DNA from: Sphingomonadaceae bacterium
GTDB lineage: Bacteria > Pseudomonadota > Alphaproteobacteria > Sphingomonadales > Sphingomonadaceae
Assembly: GCA_030147805.1 (NCBI GenBank)
Contig: JASBUR010000017.1
Span: 62,001 to 126,000, forward strand
Length of the DNA stretch: 64,000 nucleotides
Reading direction: 5' to 3'
Shown here piece by piece: positions 50,680 to 59,182 of the stretch; position 1 is the first letter of the stretch, and every line of letters starts with the position of its first letter. A program made the position numbers and the translations under genes. The notes below the pieces were generated by a model. It was not told the DNA's origin, ran no database searches, and was given only the letters and a program-made list of their open reading frames with translations.

Positions 50680-51438
50680 ATGCACCGTCTGATCCGTGCC
50701 GCATCCATCGTGCCCGCTGCGCTGATCATGGCCGCGGCGTCGGCCGAGACTCCCGACGCGCAGACGATCGTCGACCGTGCGTTCGAGGCGGCGGGCGGCG
50801 AGAGCTGGGCCAGCGCGAAGACGCTCGTCCTCGAGGGCCGCGCGGTCTTCTACGGCCCCGAGGGCGCCGGGCCGCGCAGCACCGCCGACAGCTACCGGAT
50901 GTGGCGGGTGTTCGACCCCGGCCGGCAGGCGGCGCACGGTGCCGAGGGCAAGGTCCGCATCGACGCGAAGAGCGGCGACCGGCTGCTGTTCCAGGCGGGC
51001 TATGACGGCGTCGAGACCTGGAACGAGAAGGGCCCCGTCCCCAAGGGACAGGCCGACGCCTTCTGGGCGAGCAACTTTGGCTTCGGCATCATCCGCCACG
51101 CGCGCAAGCCGGGCTTCAAGCTCGAGCGGCTGCCGGATGATTCGGTGGGCGCGCATCCGGTCTATATGCTGCGCCTGACCGACCCGACCGGGACGGCGAC
51201 GCTGTTCGGCATCGACAAGGCGAACTACGCCATCCGCCGCATGGGGTTCATGTCGCCCCGCGGCTGGCACGAACGCGTCTACGACGATTTCGAGAAAATC
51301 GAGACCCCGCGCTGGCTGCAGGCCCGGCACGTCACGCTCTACTACAATGGCGTGAAGGCTAACGAGGTGTTCTGGCAGAAGACGCAGGTCAATGTGCCGA
51401 TCGATCTGGTGCTGTTCGCTGCGCCGAAGCGTCCGTAA
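50680..51438 (+). CDS. Exported LolA-fold-like protein
   Basis: A 252-residue protein with signal peptide (MHRLIRAASIVPAALIMAAASA) and a beta-sheet-rich mature part beginning TIVDRAFEAAGGESWASAKTLVLEGRAVFYGP. The layout resembles LolA/LolB-fold or outer-membrane lipoprotein-sorting-like proteins. Function unknown; last gene of the plus-strand run, 11 bp after the hydratase. Confidence 0.6.
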   Translation: MHRLIRAASIVPAALIMAAASAETPDAQTIVDRAFEAAGGESWASAKTLVLEGRAVFYGPEGAGPRSTADSYRMWRVFDPGRQAAHGAEGKVRIDAKSGDRLLFQAGYDGVETWNEKGPVPKGQADAFWASNFGFGIIRHARKPGFKLERLPDDSVGAHPVYMLRLTDPTGTATLFGIDKANYAIRRMGFMSPRGWHERVYDDFEKIETPRWLQARHVTLYYNGVKANEVFWQKTQVNVPIDLVLFAAPKRP

Positions 51439-51477
51439 GCGGGCGGCCGCTCCGGAGGGTTCGGTCTTGGATGACGG

Positions 51478-51549
51478 TGCCGGATGAGGGAATCGAACCC
51501 CCGACCTTCGGTTTACAAAACCGCTGCACTACCGCTGTGCTAATCCGGC
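51478..51549 (-). tRNA. tRNA-Thr(UGU)
   Basis: The cloverleaf runs from GCCGGAT (51543-51549) to ATCCGGC-A (51478-51485). Anticodon loop TTTGTAA gives UGU; D arm GCACAGCGGTAGTGC and T arm GGGGGTTCGATTCCCTC fit. The genomic sequence ends CC-G, so CCA is not fully encoded and must be added. Confidence 0.95.
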
Positions 51550-51908
51550 TCGCCGCCGCGACTCTGTAGGTAGGCCGCCGGCCAGGGTCAACGGAGGTGC
51601 GCGCCGGCCACCGGCCGCCGGCTGCCGCACGGCGGGGGCGGGCCGGACGCGACAGGAGGGGGCGTGCGTCCGACCCGCAACGAGTTCGGCCGATGGCGCT
51701 TGAACGCCGAATGAACGGATTCGGCGTTCGCGACGATCCGACGTCCGGGGCGGGACGATGCGAAAAGGCGGCCGAATCGGCGCGAAATGCGGCAGGTGGG
51801 GCCGACGCGGGGCGCAGGCCGCGAAAAGCCGCTTGCGAAAGCGTTCGACCTGCGTAACGTGGCCGCGACCGATATCGGCCCGCGGGGGGTCGTCGAGGGG
51901 AGACTGGT
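51550..51908. other. Intergenic stretch with a strong hairpin
   Basis: About 360 bases with no convincing gene. It holds the 11-bp-stem hairpin at 51702-51729 and, near its right end, the promoter and ribosome site (AGGGGAG) of the lipoprotein gene. The tRNA-Thr promoter on the minus strand must also be here. Confidence 0.4.
51702..51729. repeat. Perfect inverted repeat, 11-bp arms and 6-nt loop
   Basis: GAACGCCGAAT (51702-51712) pairs exactly with ATTCGGCGTTC (51719-51729) around GAACGG. No T run follows on either strand, so it is not a classic terminator. It may be a small-RNA stem or protein site in the tRNA-Thr/lipoprotein gap. Confidence 0.55.
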
Positions 51909-52184
51909 ATGAAGAAGATTGCTCTGTCGCTGGCGATGGTCGCCGCGCTCGGCCTGACCGCCTGCAGCGAGGCCACCGAAGAGAACGCCGAAGCGACCGC
52001 CGAGTCGGCGGGCGCCGACGTCGAAGCCACCGCCGAGGACGTCGGCATGGCCACCGAAGCCGCCGTCGACGAGACAGGCGCTGCGGTCGAAGGTGCGGCG
52101 GCGGAAGCCGGCGCCGAAGTCGACGCCGCGACCGCCGAAGTCGGCGCCGAAGTCGAGGAAGCCGGCCAGGAAATGCAGCAGTAA
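51909..52184 (+). CDS. Small Ala/Glu-rich lipoprotein
   Basis: A 91-residue protein with signal peptide and lipobox LTAC, then repeated Ala/Glu/Val segments (TAESAGADVEATAEDV, AAEAGAEVDAATAEVG) that should form an amphipathic, possibly coiled-coil or intrinsically disordered spacer. It resembles small stress-induced lipoproteins of sphingomonads. A good terminator follows at 52215-52239. Confidence 0.78.
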   Translation: MKKIALSLAMVAALGLTACSEATEENAEATAESAGADVEATAEDVGMATEAAVDETGAAVEGAAAEAGAEVDAATAEVGAEVEEAGQEMQQ

Positions 52185-52214
52185 GCCATCGGGCTTCACC
52201 GCATTCCAACGGGA

Positions 52215-52239
52215 AAGGGCGCCTCCGGGCGCCCTTTTT
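52215..52239 (+). terminator. Rho-independent terminator of the lipoprotein gene
   Basis: A 9-bp stem AAGGGCGCC/GGCGCCCTT with TCCG loop, then TTT(C). It lies 30 bp after the stop. Confidence 0.88.
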
Positions 52240-52368
52240 CTTGCGCCCCGGTCCGGACGCGCTCCGGCCCGACGGGCCCTTTCCATTGCGTCGGCGGAAC
52301 CGTTCCGGCTCGCCACCCATTCGGTCTTCAGCCGCGGCCGCCGGCCGCCCCGCCAAGGAGAAGCCCGA

Positions 52369-53157
52369 ATGGGATCGCTCGCCCGCTTCGAGACACTGAC
52401 ACGCATCGGCTTTGCCGCGCGAGGACTGACCTACATCCTCATCGGCTGGCTGGCGCTGCGCGTCGGCCAGGCGGCGGGCGCGTCCGACGCGCTCGGCACG
52501 CTCGCCGACAGCGGCGGCGGCCGGCTGCTGCTGATCCTCGTCGCCGCCGGACTGTTCGCCTATGGCGCGTGGCGGCTGCTCGAAGCGATGCTCGACCTCG
52601 AAGGTGCGGGCGACGACGCCAAGGGAGTCGCCGAACGCGCCGGCCATGGGCTGAGCGGCGCGGCGCACCTGTTCCTCGGCTACACGGCGCTCGAGCTGGC
52701 GCTCGGCACGCCAACCGGCGGCGGCGACGGCGAAACCGCGCGTGCCGCGACCTCGTGGCTGCTCACGCTGCCCGCCGGCAGCGTTCTCGTTCGCGCGATC
52801 GCCGCCGCGCTGATGCTCGCCGGCGCCTATCAGATCGTCGAGGCGGTGCAGCTGCGCTTCCTCAAGCAGCTCGACCCCGGCGCCGCCGCGAAGGACTGGG
52901 TCAGATGGATCGGCCGCCTCGGCTATCTGGCGCGCGGCGCGGTCTTCGTGCTGGTCGGCCTGTCGTTCTGGCGCGCGGGCAGCGAGGGCGCCGGCGCGGC
53001 CGGCGGCACCGGCGAGGCGCTCGGCAGCCTGTCGGGCACGTCGCAGGCGGTCGTCGCCGCGGGACTGCTGCTGTTCGGCCTGTTCAGCCTGGTGCAGGCC
53101 GCCTACCGGCGCATCACCGATCCACGCGTTGCCGAGCGGCTGCGCGCCCGGCTCTAG
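52369..53157 (+). CDS. DUF1206 membrane protein
   Basis: A 262-residue protein with six membrane segments in three repeats, each starting with the pattern ARxGFAARGLTYILIGWLALR, AGHGLSGAAHLFLGYTALEL and GRLGYLARGAVFVLVGLSFWR. This is the DUF1206 arrangement. The start MGSLARFETLTRIG follows AAGGAGAAG. Function unknown, probably stress-related. Confidence 0.85.
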   Translation: MGSLARFETLTRIGFAARGLTYILIGWLALRVGQAAGASDALGTLADSGGGRLLLILVAAGLFAYGAWRLLEAMLDLEGAGDDAKGVAERAGHGLSGAAHLFLGYTALELALGTPTGGGDGETARAATSWLLTLPAGSVLVRAIAAALMLAGAYQIVEAVQLRFLKQLDPGAAAKDWVRWIGRLGYLARGAVFVLVGLSFWRAGSEGAGAAGGTGEALGSLSGTSQAVVAAGLLLFGLFSLVQAAYRRITDPRVAERLRARL

Positions 53158-53167
53158 CCCCCCGATA

Positions 53168-53210
53168 GGCGGACCGGTCCCGGCTGAGGGGGGCTGGGAC
53201 CGGCCCGCCA
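53168..53210. terminator. GC-rich hairpin after DUF1206 gene
   Basis: GGCGGACCGGTCCC and GGGACCGGCCCGCC form a 14-bp stem with one mismatch around a CGGCTGAGGGGGGCT-type loop. No T run, so it is a weak or Rho-assisted terminator after the stop at 53157. Boundaries are approximate. Confidence 0.45.
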
Positions 53211-53275
53211 GTTCAGGCGAAGGTTGGCCGTGCGCGTTACAGGGGGGACTTGCCGCGCATGCCTTCGCCTGGAAC

Positions 53276-53509
53276 TCAACTCGTTACGACGCCCGTTGCG
53301 GCCGCCGGCACGTCGCGCGCGACGCGCAGCACGGCATCGACGACCAGCGCTGCCGCCGGCCCGGCATGGCGGTCGACCGCCGGCGGGGCGACGTCGCGGG
53401 CGGCCAGCGGCACCGCCGGCATCGGCGCGCCGGCGACGCCGAGGCCCGCTGCCATCGCAGCCAGCTTCCACCCCGGCCGGGCTTTCGCATCTGATCGGCG
53501 GTGCGCCAT
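53276..53509 (-). CDS. Possible small protein with one hydrophobic segment
   Basis: A 77-residue frame with AGAGGA six bases before its ATG. The sequence (MAHRRSDAKARPGWKLAAMAAG) starts basic and has an Ala/Gly-rich hydrophobic stretch. Arg-rich composition and high GC leave room for a false frame. Confidence 0.3.
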   Translation of the reverse strand: MAHRRSDAKARPGWKLAAMAAGLGVAGAPMPAVPLAARDVAPPAVDRHAGPAAALVVDAVLRVARDVPAAATGVVTS

Positions 53510-53626
53510 CGTTTCCTCTCGACACGTCCGCCGCCCTCATTTATTCGACGACGACGTGTTATCGCTAGTTGCGTAATTACGAAACTCGGCGGAACCGTGC
53601 AAGCCACTAATTTCGAGGAGAGCCGA

Positions 53627-53968
53627 ATGCCGCGTGCCGCGCCAGATGCCGCCCAGGCCGCGCTGACCAAGGAGCTGCGCAAGCAGGCGGGTCAGTGGCT
53701 GAAGGCGGCGCGCGAATCCGCGGGGCTGACGCAGGCCGAACTCGCCGAGCAGGTTGGGCTGCGCTATTATACCTTCGTGAGCCAGGTCGAGAGCGGCCTG
53801 GGGCGCGTGCCGATCGACCTGCAGGCGGCGTGGGCGACCGCGCTCGGCGAGGACCGGCAGACCTTCGCCAAGCATCTGCTCGGCTATTATGAGCCCGAGT
53901 TGTTCCGGCTGCTGTTCGGCGACACGACGGCGGCCGCGTCGCGCCGTGCGGGCGGCGCCAAGGCCTGA
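53627..53968 (+). CDS. XRE family transcription regulator
   Basis: A 113-residue HTH_3 protein: LKAARESAGLTQAELAEQVGLRYYTFVSQVESGLGRVPIDLQ. The start MPRAAPDAAQ follows GAGGAGAG; a GTG 30 bases earlier is an alternative. Lies 5 bp upstream of the RTX-like gene, so the two are probably co-transcribed and the regulator may control it. Confidence 0.83.
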   Translation: MPRAAPDAAQAALTKELRKQAGQWLKAARESAGLTQAELAEQVGLRYYTFVSQVESGLGRVPIDLQAAWATALGEDRQTFAKHLLGYYEPELFRLLFGDTTAAASRRAGGAKA

Positions 53969-53973
53969 GCGGC

Positions 53974-55257
53974 ATGGCCACGATCCTTCCCTTCCCCGCG
54001 CCGCGCGGCGGCGACTGGACGGCGGGCGAGCGCGCCGGGCTCGACGAGCTGGCGACGCGGCTGGCTGGCGAGGCCAGGGTCGAGGTGGCGTTCGGCCGGT
54101 CGGACAGCGGCGACCCCTGGTGCGTCGTGCTCGACGCGCATGACGAGGTGCTCGTGCATGTGGCGCGCGAGGGGACGAGCTTCGTCGCGCACACCGCCGA
54201 CGACCTGTTCGTCAAGGCGACCGACCTGCGCACCGCGGTCGAGCGCGTGCTCGGATCGCGCTGGCACGAGGAGCGCGCCGACGTCGTCGTGCCGTTCGCG
54301 GCGGCGGGGCGCTCGGCGCAGGTGGTGACTGCGGTGCTGGTCGTCGCTTCCTTCGTCCACCATTACCGCGCCGAGGCCGAGCCTGCCGAGGACTGGAGCT
54401 TCGCCGCGGCGCGCCCGCTGAAGCCGGCGCAGCCGCGCGAGGGCCGCGACGAGGCCGCCAAGGTCGCGGCGGCGATCGATGCGCTGCCCGGCGCCGAGCC
54501 GCATCTCGGCGCTCTCCCGCCGCCGCAGAGCAAGGAGGCGGTCGCGCTGCCCTTCGCGGCGCCCGATCCGCTCGACATCGACGCGCCGTTGATCGTTCGC
54601 GCCGAGCCCGCCGCCCCGGCGCCCGGCGTGGCGCTCGCGGTGCAGCTCATCGCGGCGTCGGCCACGATCACCGGCTCCGACGGCGCCGAGATGCTGGTCG
54701 GCGGCGGCGGCGACGACCTGCTCGACGCCGGCAGCGCGCCGCCGCGCACGCACGACCTGCTCGACGGTGGCGCCGGCGACGACCGGCTGATGATCGACGA
54801 CGGCACGGTCGCGATCGGCGGCCCTGGCGGCGACAGCTTCGTCATCCGCGCGCCTGCGACTCCCGATGCCGCGTCGCTGCTCGGCGTGCTCGTCGACTTC
54901 GATCCGGGCGCCGACGCGATCGTCGCGGCGACGCCGGGCGGATCGACGACGGTCACCGTGGTGTCGAGCGCGCCGCTTCCCGACATTCTCGCCGGCCTTG
55001 GCGGCAATTTCGCTGCGCTGCCCGCGCTGCCTGGGCATCGGCTGGGCGTCGACCTCGACGGCGACGGCATCGCCGACGGCCATCTGCTGGTCAACGGCCT
55101 CATTCCCGAACCCGCCGTCGTCGAGGCGGTACGTCAGGCCTTTTCGCCGGTCGACGCCGCGCCGCCGCCGGCGGCGTTCCTGCCGGCCGAGGCGGTGATG
55201 ATCGCGCCGCCCATCACGCCCGAACCGCTCGCTGCGGCGCTTCCCGAGCTGATCTGA
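53974..55257 (+). CDS. RTX-like calcium-binding repeat protein
   Basis: A 427-residue protein. N-terminal 90 residues form a compact domain without signal peptide; a hydrophobic segment follows (AQVVTAVLVVASFV, about residue 115); then a Pro/Ala linker. Residues about 225-285 hold RTX-type GGxGxDxLxx repeats (GSDGAEMLVGGGGDDLLDAG, LDGGAGDDRLMIDDG). Few repeats and no adjacent type I exporter. It could be exported by a distant system or span the membrane. Function unknown. Confidence 0.65.
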   Translation: MATILPFPAPRGGDWTAGERAGLDELATRLAGEARVEVAFGRSDSGDPWCVVLDAHDEVLVHVAREGTSFVAHTADDLFVKATDLRTAVERVLGSRWHEERADVVVPFAAAGRSAQVVTAVLVVASFVHHYRAEAEPAEDWSFAAARPLKPAQPREGRDEAAKVAAAIDALPGAEPHLGALPPPQSKEAVALPFAAPDPLDIDAPLIVRAEPAAPAPGVALAVQLIAASATITGSDGAEMLVGGGGDDLLDAGSAPPRTHDLLDGGAGDDRLMIDDGTVAIGGPGGDSFVIRAPATPDAASLLGVLVDFDPGADAIVAATPGGSTTVTVVSSAPLPDILAGLGGNFAALPALPGHRLGVDLDGDGIADGHLLVNGLIPEPAVVEAVRQAFSPVDAAPPPAAFLPAEAVMIAPPITPEPLAAALPELI

Positions 55258-55313
55258 CGCGACGACGGCCCTCGTCGATCGGCCTTGCACTTCCGCGAGT
55301 GCAGTAATAACTA

Positions 55314-55334
55314 GACTATCATTCAATGATAGTC
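55314..55334. promoter_or_regulatory. 21-bp perfect palindrome before the autotransporter gene
   Basis: GACTATCATT (55314-55323), C, AATGATAGTC (55325-55334): arms of 10 bp around one base, ending 30 bp before the autotransporter ATG. It is AT-rich in a GC-rich area. It may be an operator for a dimeric regulator or a 5' leader hairpin. Confidence 0.6.
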
Positions 55335-55364
55335 CGGTGCGCCGGCGTCGAGCGGGATGCGTTC

Positions 55365-58300
55365 ATGAAATATCTGTTGCTGGCCGTCACGGCGCTGCCG
55401 CTGGTCCAGGGCGTCGCGGTGCGCGCCGAAACCAAGATCTCGACCGCGATCACCAGCCCGGTCGCGACCTCGACCGCGGCGAACGGCGCGCGCGACGACC
55501 TCACGATCGAGAAGGCCGGCTCGCTCAAGCCCGCCGCCGCGGGCGTGGCGATCACCATCGACAGCGCCAACAAGGTCCGCAACGACGGCGAGATCGCCTT
55601 CGACGACAAGAATGCCTCGACCGGGGTACGGCTCGCTACCGACGGCCCGGCCGGCTTCGAGAATCTCGGCACGCTGCGGCTCGCCGAGGATTTCACCGGC
55701 AAGGACGACGATGGCGACGGCGACCTCGACGGTGTCTTCGCGACGGGATCGGGACGGCACGGCCTGCGGCTCGACGCCGGCACGACGTTCGTCGGCGACG
55801 TGATCAATGGCGCGACCGGCGTCGTGACGGTCGAAGGCAATGATTCCTCGGGCATCCGGCTCGACGGGCGCCTCCGCGGCAAGCTCGTCAACGCGGGCTC
55901 GGTCAGCATCATCGGCGACCGCTCGGTCGGCGTGTTGGCGACGGGGGTCGAGGGCGACGTCGCGGTCACCGGTTCGGTGGTCGCGGTCGGCGAAGGCGCG
56001 TCAGCGGTAACGCTCGGCGACGTCAGCGGCGCGGTGCGCCTCCAGAATGCGATCACCGCGACGGGCTATCGCACCACCGATCGGCTGGCCGAGGCGGCGC
56101 GCGCCAAGCTCGACGCCGACGACCTGAAGCAGGGCGGTGCTGCGGTGCGCATCGCGGGAAGCGTCGGTGGTGGCATCCTCCTCGATCGTCCGCCTGCCGA
56201 CGCCAGCGCCGACGACAAGGACGAGGACAAGGACGGCACGCCCGACGCCGACGAGCGCACCGCGTCGCTTACCTCGTTCGGCGCCGCTCCCGCGCTCGAC
56301 ATCGGCGGCGCCGGCGCCACCGTCATCGGGCGGGTCGGTACCGGCGACACTGGCTACGGCCTCGTCATCAAGGGCCAGGTGCGCGGTCTCGGCGTCAACG
56401 ACGGTGTCGCGGCGACCGCGATCCGCATCGGCCAGCCGGGCGGTGGCACGACGACGATCGACGGCGGCATCAACAATCTCGGCGGCACGATCACCGCGAC
56501 CGCCTTCGGCGCCGGCGCCACCGCGCTGCTGCTGAACGGCGGCGCCCGCGTCGACGCGCTGCGCAACAGCGGCGAAATCAGCGCCACGGCGGCCACCGAC
56601 GGTACGGCGGGGGCGACGGCGGTGCGCGTCGAGGCGGGCGCCAGCCTCGCCGGGCTGCGCAACGACGGCACCATCGGCGCCGCGGTCTCGGGCGAGGCGG
56701 GCGACGCGACGGCGATCCTCGACCGTTCGGGCACGCTGTCGCTCGTCGAGACGACCGGTCGCATCCTCGCGCAGGTCACGCCGACCGACGATGCCGGCGA
56801 CAAGGACGATGCCGACACCGACCCCACCAACGAGACGGTGACCGGCCGCGCCGTGGCGATCGACCTCCGCGCCAACGGCGCCGGCGCGCTGGTGCGCCAG
56901 CTCGGCGCGTCGGCGACCGCGAAGGCGCCCGAGCTGCGCGGCGACCTGCTGTTCGGCGCCGGTGCCGACCGGCTCGAGCTGCTGGCGGGCAGCTATGCCG
57001 GTACGCTGTCCTTCGGCGCGGGGACCGACAGCCTGCTGATCGACGGCGGCGCCATCGTCGGCGCGCGGCTCGTCGACGACGACGGCACGCTGGCGGTCGA
57101 TATCCGCAAGGGCACGCTCGCGCTCGCCAACGGCGCGCCGCTGCGCATCGGCTCGCTCAGCCTCGCCGCCGACAGCCATCTGCTGCTGTCGATCGATCCT
57201 GCCGCCGCGACCGCGCCGCGCTTCGACGTCACCGGCACGGCGACGATCGCCAGCGGCGCGAAGATCGAGGTCAACCTCGGCTCGCTGCTCCGCGATCCGC
57301 GCGAATTCGAGATCCTGCGCGCCGCCACGCTGACGCTCGGCGATGCCAGCACCGCGCTCACCGGCGCCCCCTATCTCTACACCGCCAGTCTGCGGCGCGA
57401 TGGCGGCTCGCTCTATGTCGGCGTCCGCGCCAGGACCGCCACCGAGCTCGGGCTCAACCGGTCGGGCGTCCAGGGCTATGCGGCGGTGTTCGACCGACTC
57501 GACGCCGACGCGCGCATCGAAGCGGCGTTCCTCGCCGCCGAGAGCCGCGACGAATTCCTCGGCCTCTACGACCAGATGCTGCCCGATCATTCGGGCGGCT
57601 CGCTGATGTCGGCCGCGGCGGTGTCGTCGGCGCTGTCCTCGGCGATCCAGCAGCCGATCGGGCGGACCGAGGGCAGCGGCCTCGCCGTCTGGGGGCAGGA
57701 GATCCTGTTCAACGTCCGCCGCGATGCCGAGGACGCGCGCGGCTTCGAGGCCGACGGGCTCGGCCTTGCCGCGGGCCTCGAGCGCACGGGCAACGGTCAC
57801 GCCATCGGCATCGCTGCGAGCTTCGTCGCCACGACCTATGAGGATCGCGGCGCCGCGGCCGACGAGGAGGTGGTCATGCAGTTTGCCGAGGCCAGCGCCT
57901 ATTGGCGCGGCGAGATCGGCGGCCTGCGCGCCAACGTCCGCGGCGGCCTCGGCCACGCCTGGTTCGACAGCGACCGCAAGCTGGTGTCGGCGCGCGACGG
58001 CCTCGACCTCACCGCGAGCGGCGCATGGACCGGCTGGCTCGCCGATGCGCACGCCGCGGCCTCGTACGAGCTCGGCAGCGGCTGGCTGATCGTGCGCCCC
58101 GAAGTCTCGGTCGACTATCTCCTGCTCAAGGAGAAGGGCTACCGCGAGGCCGGCGGCGGTGCCGGCTTCGACCTCGATGTCGACAAGCGCGACGGGCAGG
58201 TGCTGACCGGCACCGCGGCGCTCAGCCTCGGTGCGCGCTTCGGCAGCGGCTTCCGCTGGGGGCCCGAGATCAAGGCGGGCTATCGCCAGCGCCTCGCCGG

Positions 58301-58508
58301 CCGCGCCGGCATCACCACGGCGCGCTTCGTCAGCGGCGGCGGTGACTTCAGCCTGTCGCCCGAGGAGCTGCCGTCGGGCGAGACTATGGCGCAGCTGGCG
58401 TTCCGCGGCGAGACCGACGGCATCGCGCTGTCGATCGAGGCCGGCACCGCCTTCGACGGCGCCTACCAACAGCACGACCTGCGCGCGGTGGTGCGCTTCA
58501 GCTTCTAG
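55365..58508 (+). CDS. Type V autotransporter with beta-helix passenger
   Basis: A 1047-residue protein. Signal peptide MKYLLLAVTALPLVQGVAVRA; passenger to about 700 with repeated ITATAFG, GAGATALLLNGGARVDALRNSGEI and similar repeats of a right-handed beta-helix. Asp-rich inserts (DDKDEDKDGTPDADE and others) lie in the passenger. C-terminal about 270 residues form an autotransporter barrel starting about GLAVWGQEILFNVRRD and ending in RFSF. Surface display is likely; no catalytic motif for a protease or lipase is seen. Confidence 0.88.
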   Translation: MKYLLLAVTALPLVQGVAVRAETKISTAITSPVATSTAANGARDDLTIEKAGSLKPAAAGVAITIDSANKVRNDGEIAFDDKNASTGVRLATDGPAGFENLGTLRLAEDFTGKDDDGDGDLDGVFATGSGRHGLRLDAGTTFVGDVINGATGVVTVEGNDSSGIRLDGRLRGKLVNAGSVSIIGDRSVGVLATGVEGDVAVTGSVVAVGEGASAVTLGDVSGAVRLQNAITATGYRTTDRLAEAARAKLDADDLKQGGAAVRIAGSVGGGILLDRPPADASADDKDEDKDGTPDADERTASLTSFGAAPALDIGGAGATVIGRVGTGDTGYGLVIKGQVRGLGVNDGVAATAIRIGQPGGGTTTIDGGINNLGGTITATAFGAGATALLLNGGARVDALRNSGEISATAATDGTAGATAVRVEAGASLAGLRNDGTIGAAVSGEAGDATAILDRSGTLSLVETTGRILAQVTPTDDAGDKDDADTDPTNETVTGRAVAIDLRANGAGALVRQLGASATAKAPELRGDLLFGAGADRLELLAGSYAGTLSFGAGTDSLLIDGGAIVGARLVDDDGTLAVDIRKGTLALANGAPLRIGSLSLAADSHLLLSIDPAAATAPRFDVTGTATIASGAKIEVNLGSLLRDPREFEILRAATLTLGDASTALTGAPYLYTASLRRDGGSLYVGVRARTATELGLNRSGVQGYAAVFDRLDADARIEAAFLAAESRDEFLGLYDQMLPDHSGGSLMSAAAVSSALSSAIQQPIGRTEGSGLAVWGQEILFNVRRDAEDARGFEADGLGLAAGLERTGNGHAIGIAASFVATTYEDRGAAADEEVVMQFAEASAYWRGEIGGLRANVRGGLGHAWFDSDRKLVSARDGLDLTASGAWTGWLADAHAAASYELGSGWLIVRPEVSVDYLLLKEKGYREAGGGAGFDLDVDKRDGQVLTGTAALSLGARFGSGFRWGPEIKAGYRQRLAGRAGITTARFVSGGGDFSLSPEELPSGETMAQLAFRGETDGIALSIEAGTAFDGAYQQHDLRAVVRFSF

Positions 58509-59148
58509 GTCTCGCGACCGCCAGCCGGTCGGCGATCGCGGCGAGGACGGCCGCCGCTGCCGCGGCGACCCACAGCGCGGCGAGGCCGAGGCGCGGATGG
58601 GCGAGCGCCCCGGCGACCGCTCCGCCGACGAGCCCGATCCACAGCAGCAGATAGGGAAGCCAGCCGAAGCGCGGGCCGCCCAGCAGCGCCGCGGTGAGGC
58701 GCTGGCCGAGCTTGACCAGCGTTCCGGTCATGTAGGTCAGCCCGAACGCCACCTCGCCCTCGCGCTCGAACACCGAATTCTCGGCCCCCATCGCCGCCGC
58801 CATCAGCAGCGCCGCGACGAGCACCGCCCCCTGGCCGCCGACCGCCGCCGCGCCCGCGAGCAGGATCGCCACCAGCATCAGCACCGATCGCCCGCGCCGC
58901 GCGCCGCCGAAGCGCGCGACGAGCGTTCCGGCGATCACCCCGATCACGAAGCTGGCGACCAGGCCGCCGGCCAGCGCCGCCACCCCCGCCGCGCGCTCGG
59001 CGAGACCGACGGCGAGGCGCGTGCTGTTGCCGCTCATGAACGAGACGAAGAAGCCGCCAAGCTCGATGAAGCCGATCGCATCGACGAAGCCGGCCAGCGC
59101 CGAAAGGCCGGCGGCGAAGATCCAGATGCGCTTGTCGTAGCGGGTCAT
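58498..59148 (-). CDS. YoaK/DUF1275 family membrane protein
   Basis: A 216-residue protein with about six membrane segments. The first part GLSALAGFVDAIGFIELGGFFVSFMSGNSTRLAVGL is the family signature. Its stop overlaps the autotransporter stop by 11 bases in convergent orientation. Function unknown; members are small multipass membrane proteins. Confidence 0.85.
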   Translation of the reverse strand: MTRYDKRIWIFAAGLSALAGFVDAIGFIELGGFFVSFMSGNSTRLAVGLAERAAGVAALAGGLVASFVIGVIAGTLVARFGGARRGRSVLMLVAILLAGAAAVGGQGAVLVAALLMAAAMGAENSVFEREGEVAFGLTYMTGTLVKLGQRLTAALLGGPRFGWLPYLLLWIGLVGGAVAGALAHPRLGLAALWVAAAAAAVLAAIADRLAVARPRS

Positions 59149-59182
59149 GCCGCCGCATCGTAATCGCGAGCGGCGACCGCTC

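Noticed and set aside
51597-51857. Small frame between tRNA-Thr and the lipoprotein gene
   Set aside because: Arg/Ala-rich without ribosome site and broken by a hairpin; treated as non-coding.
56001-58475. 824-codon open frame on the minus strand
   Set aside because: Antisense shadow of the autotransporter gene; no motif or ribosome site.
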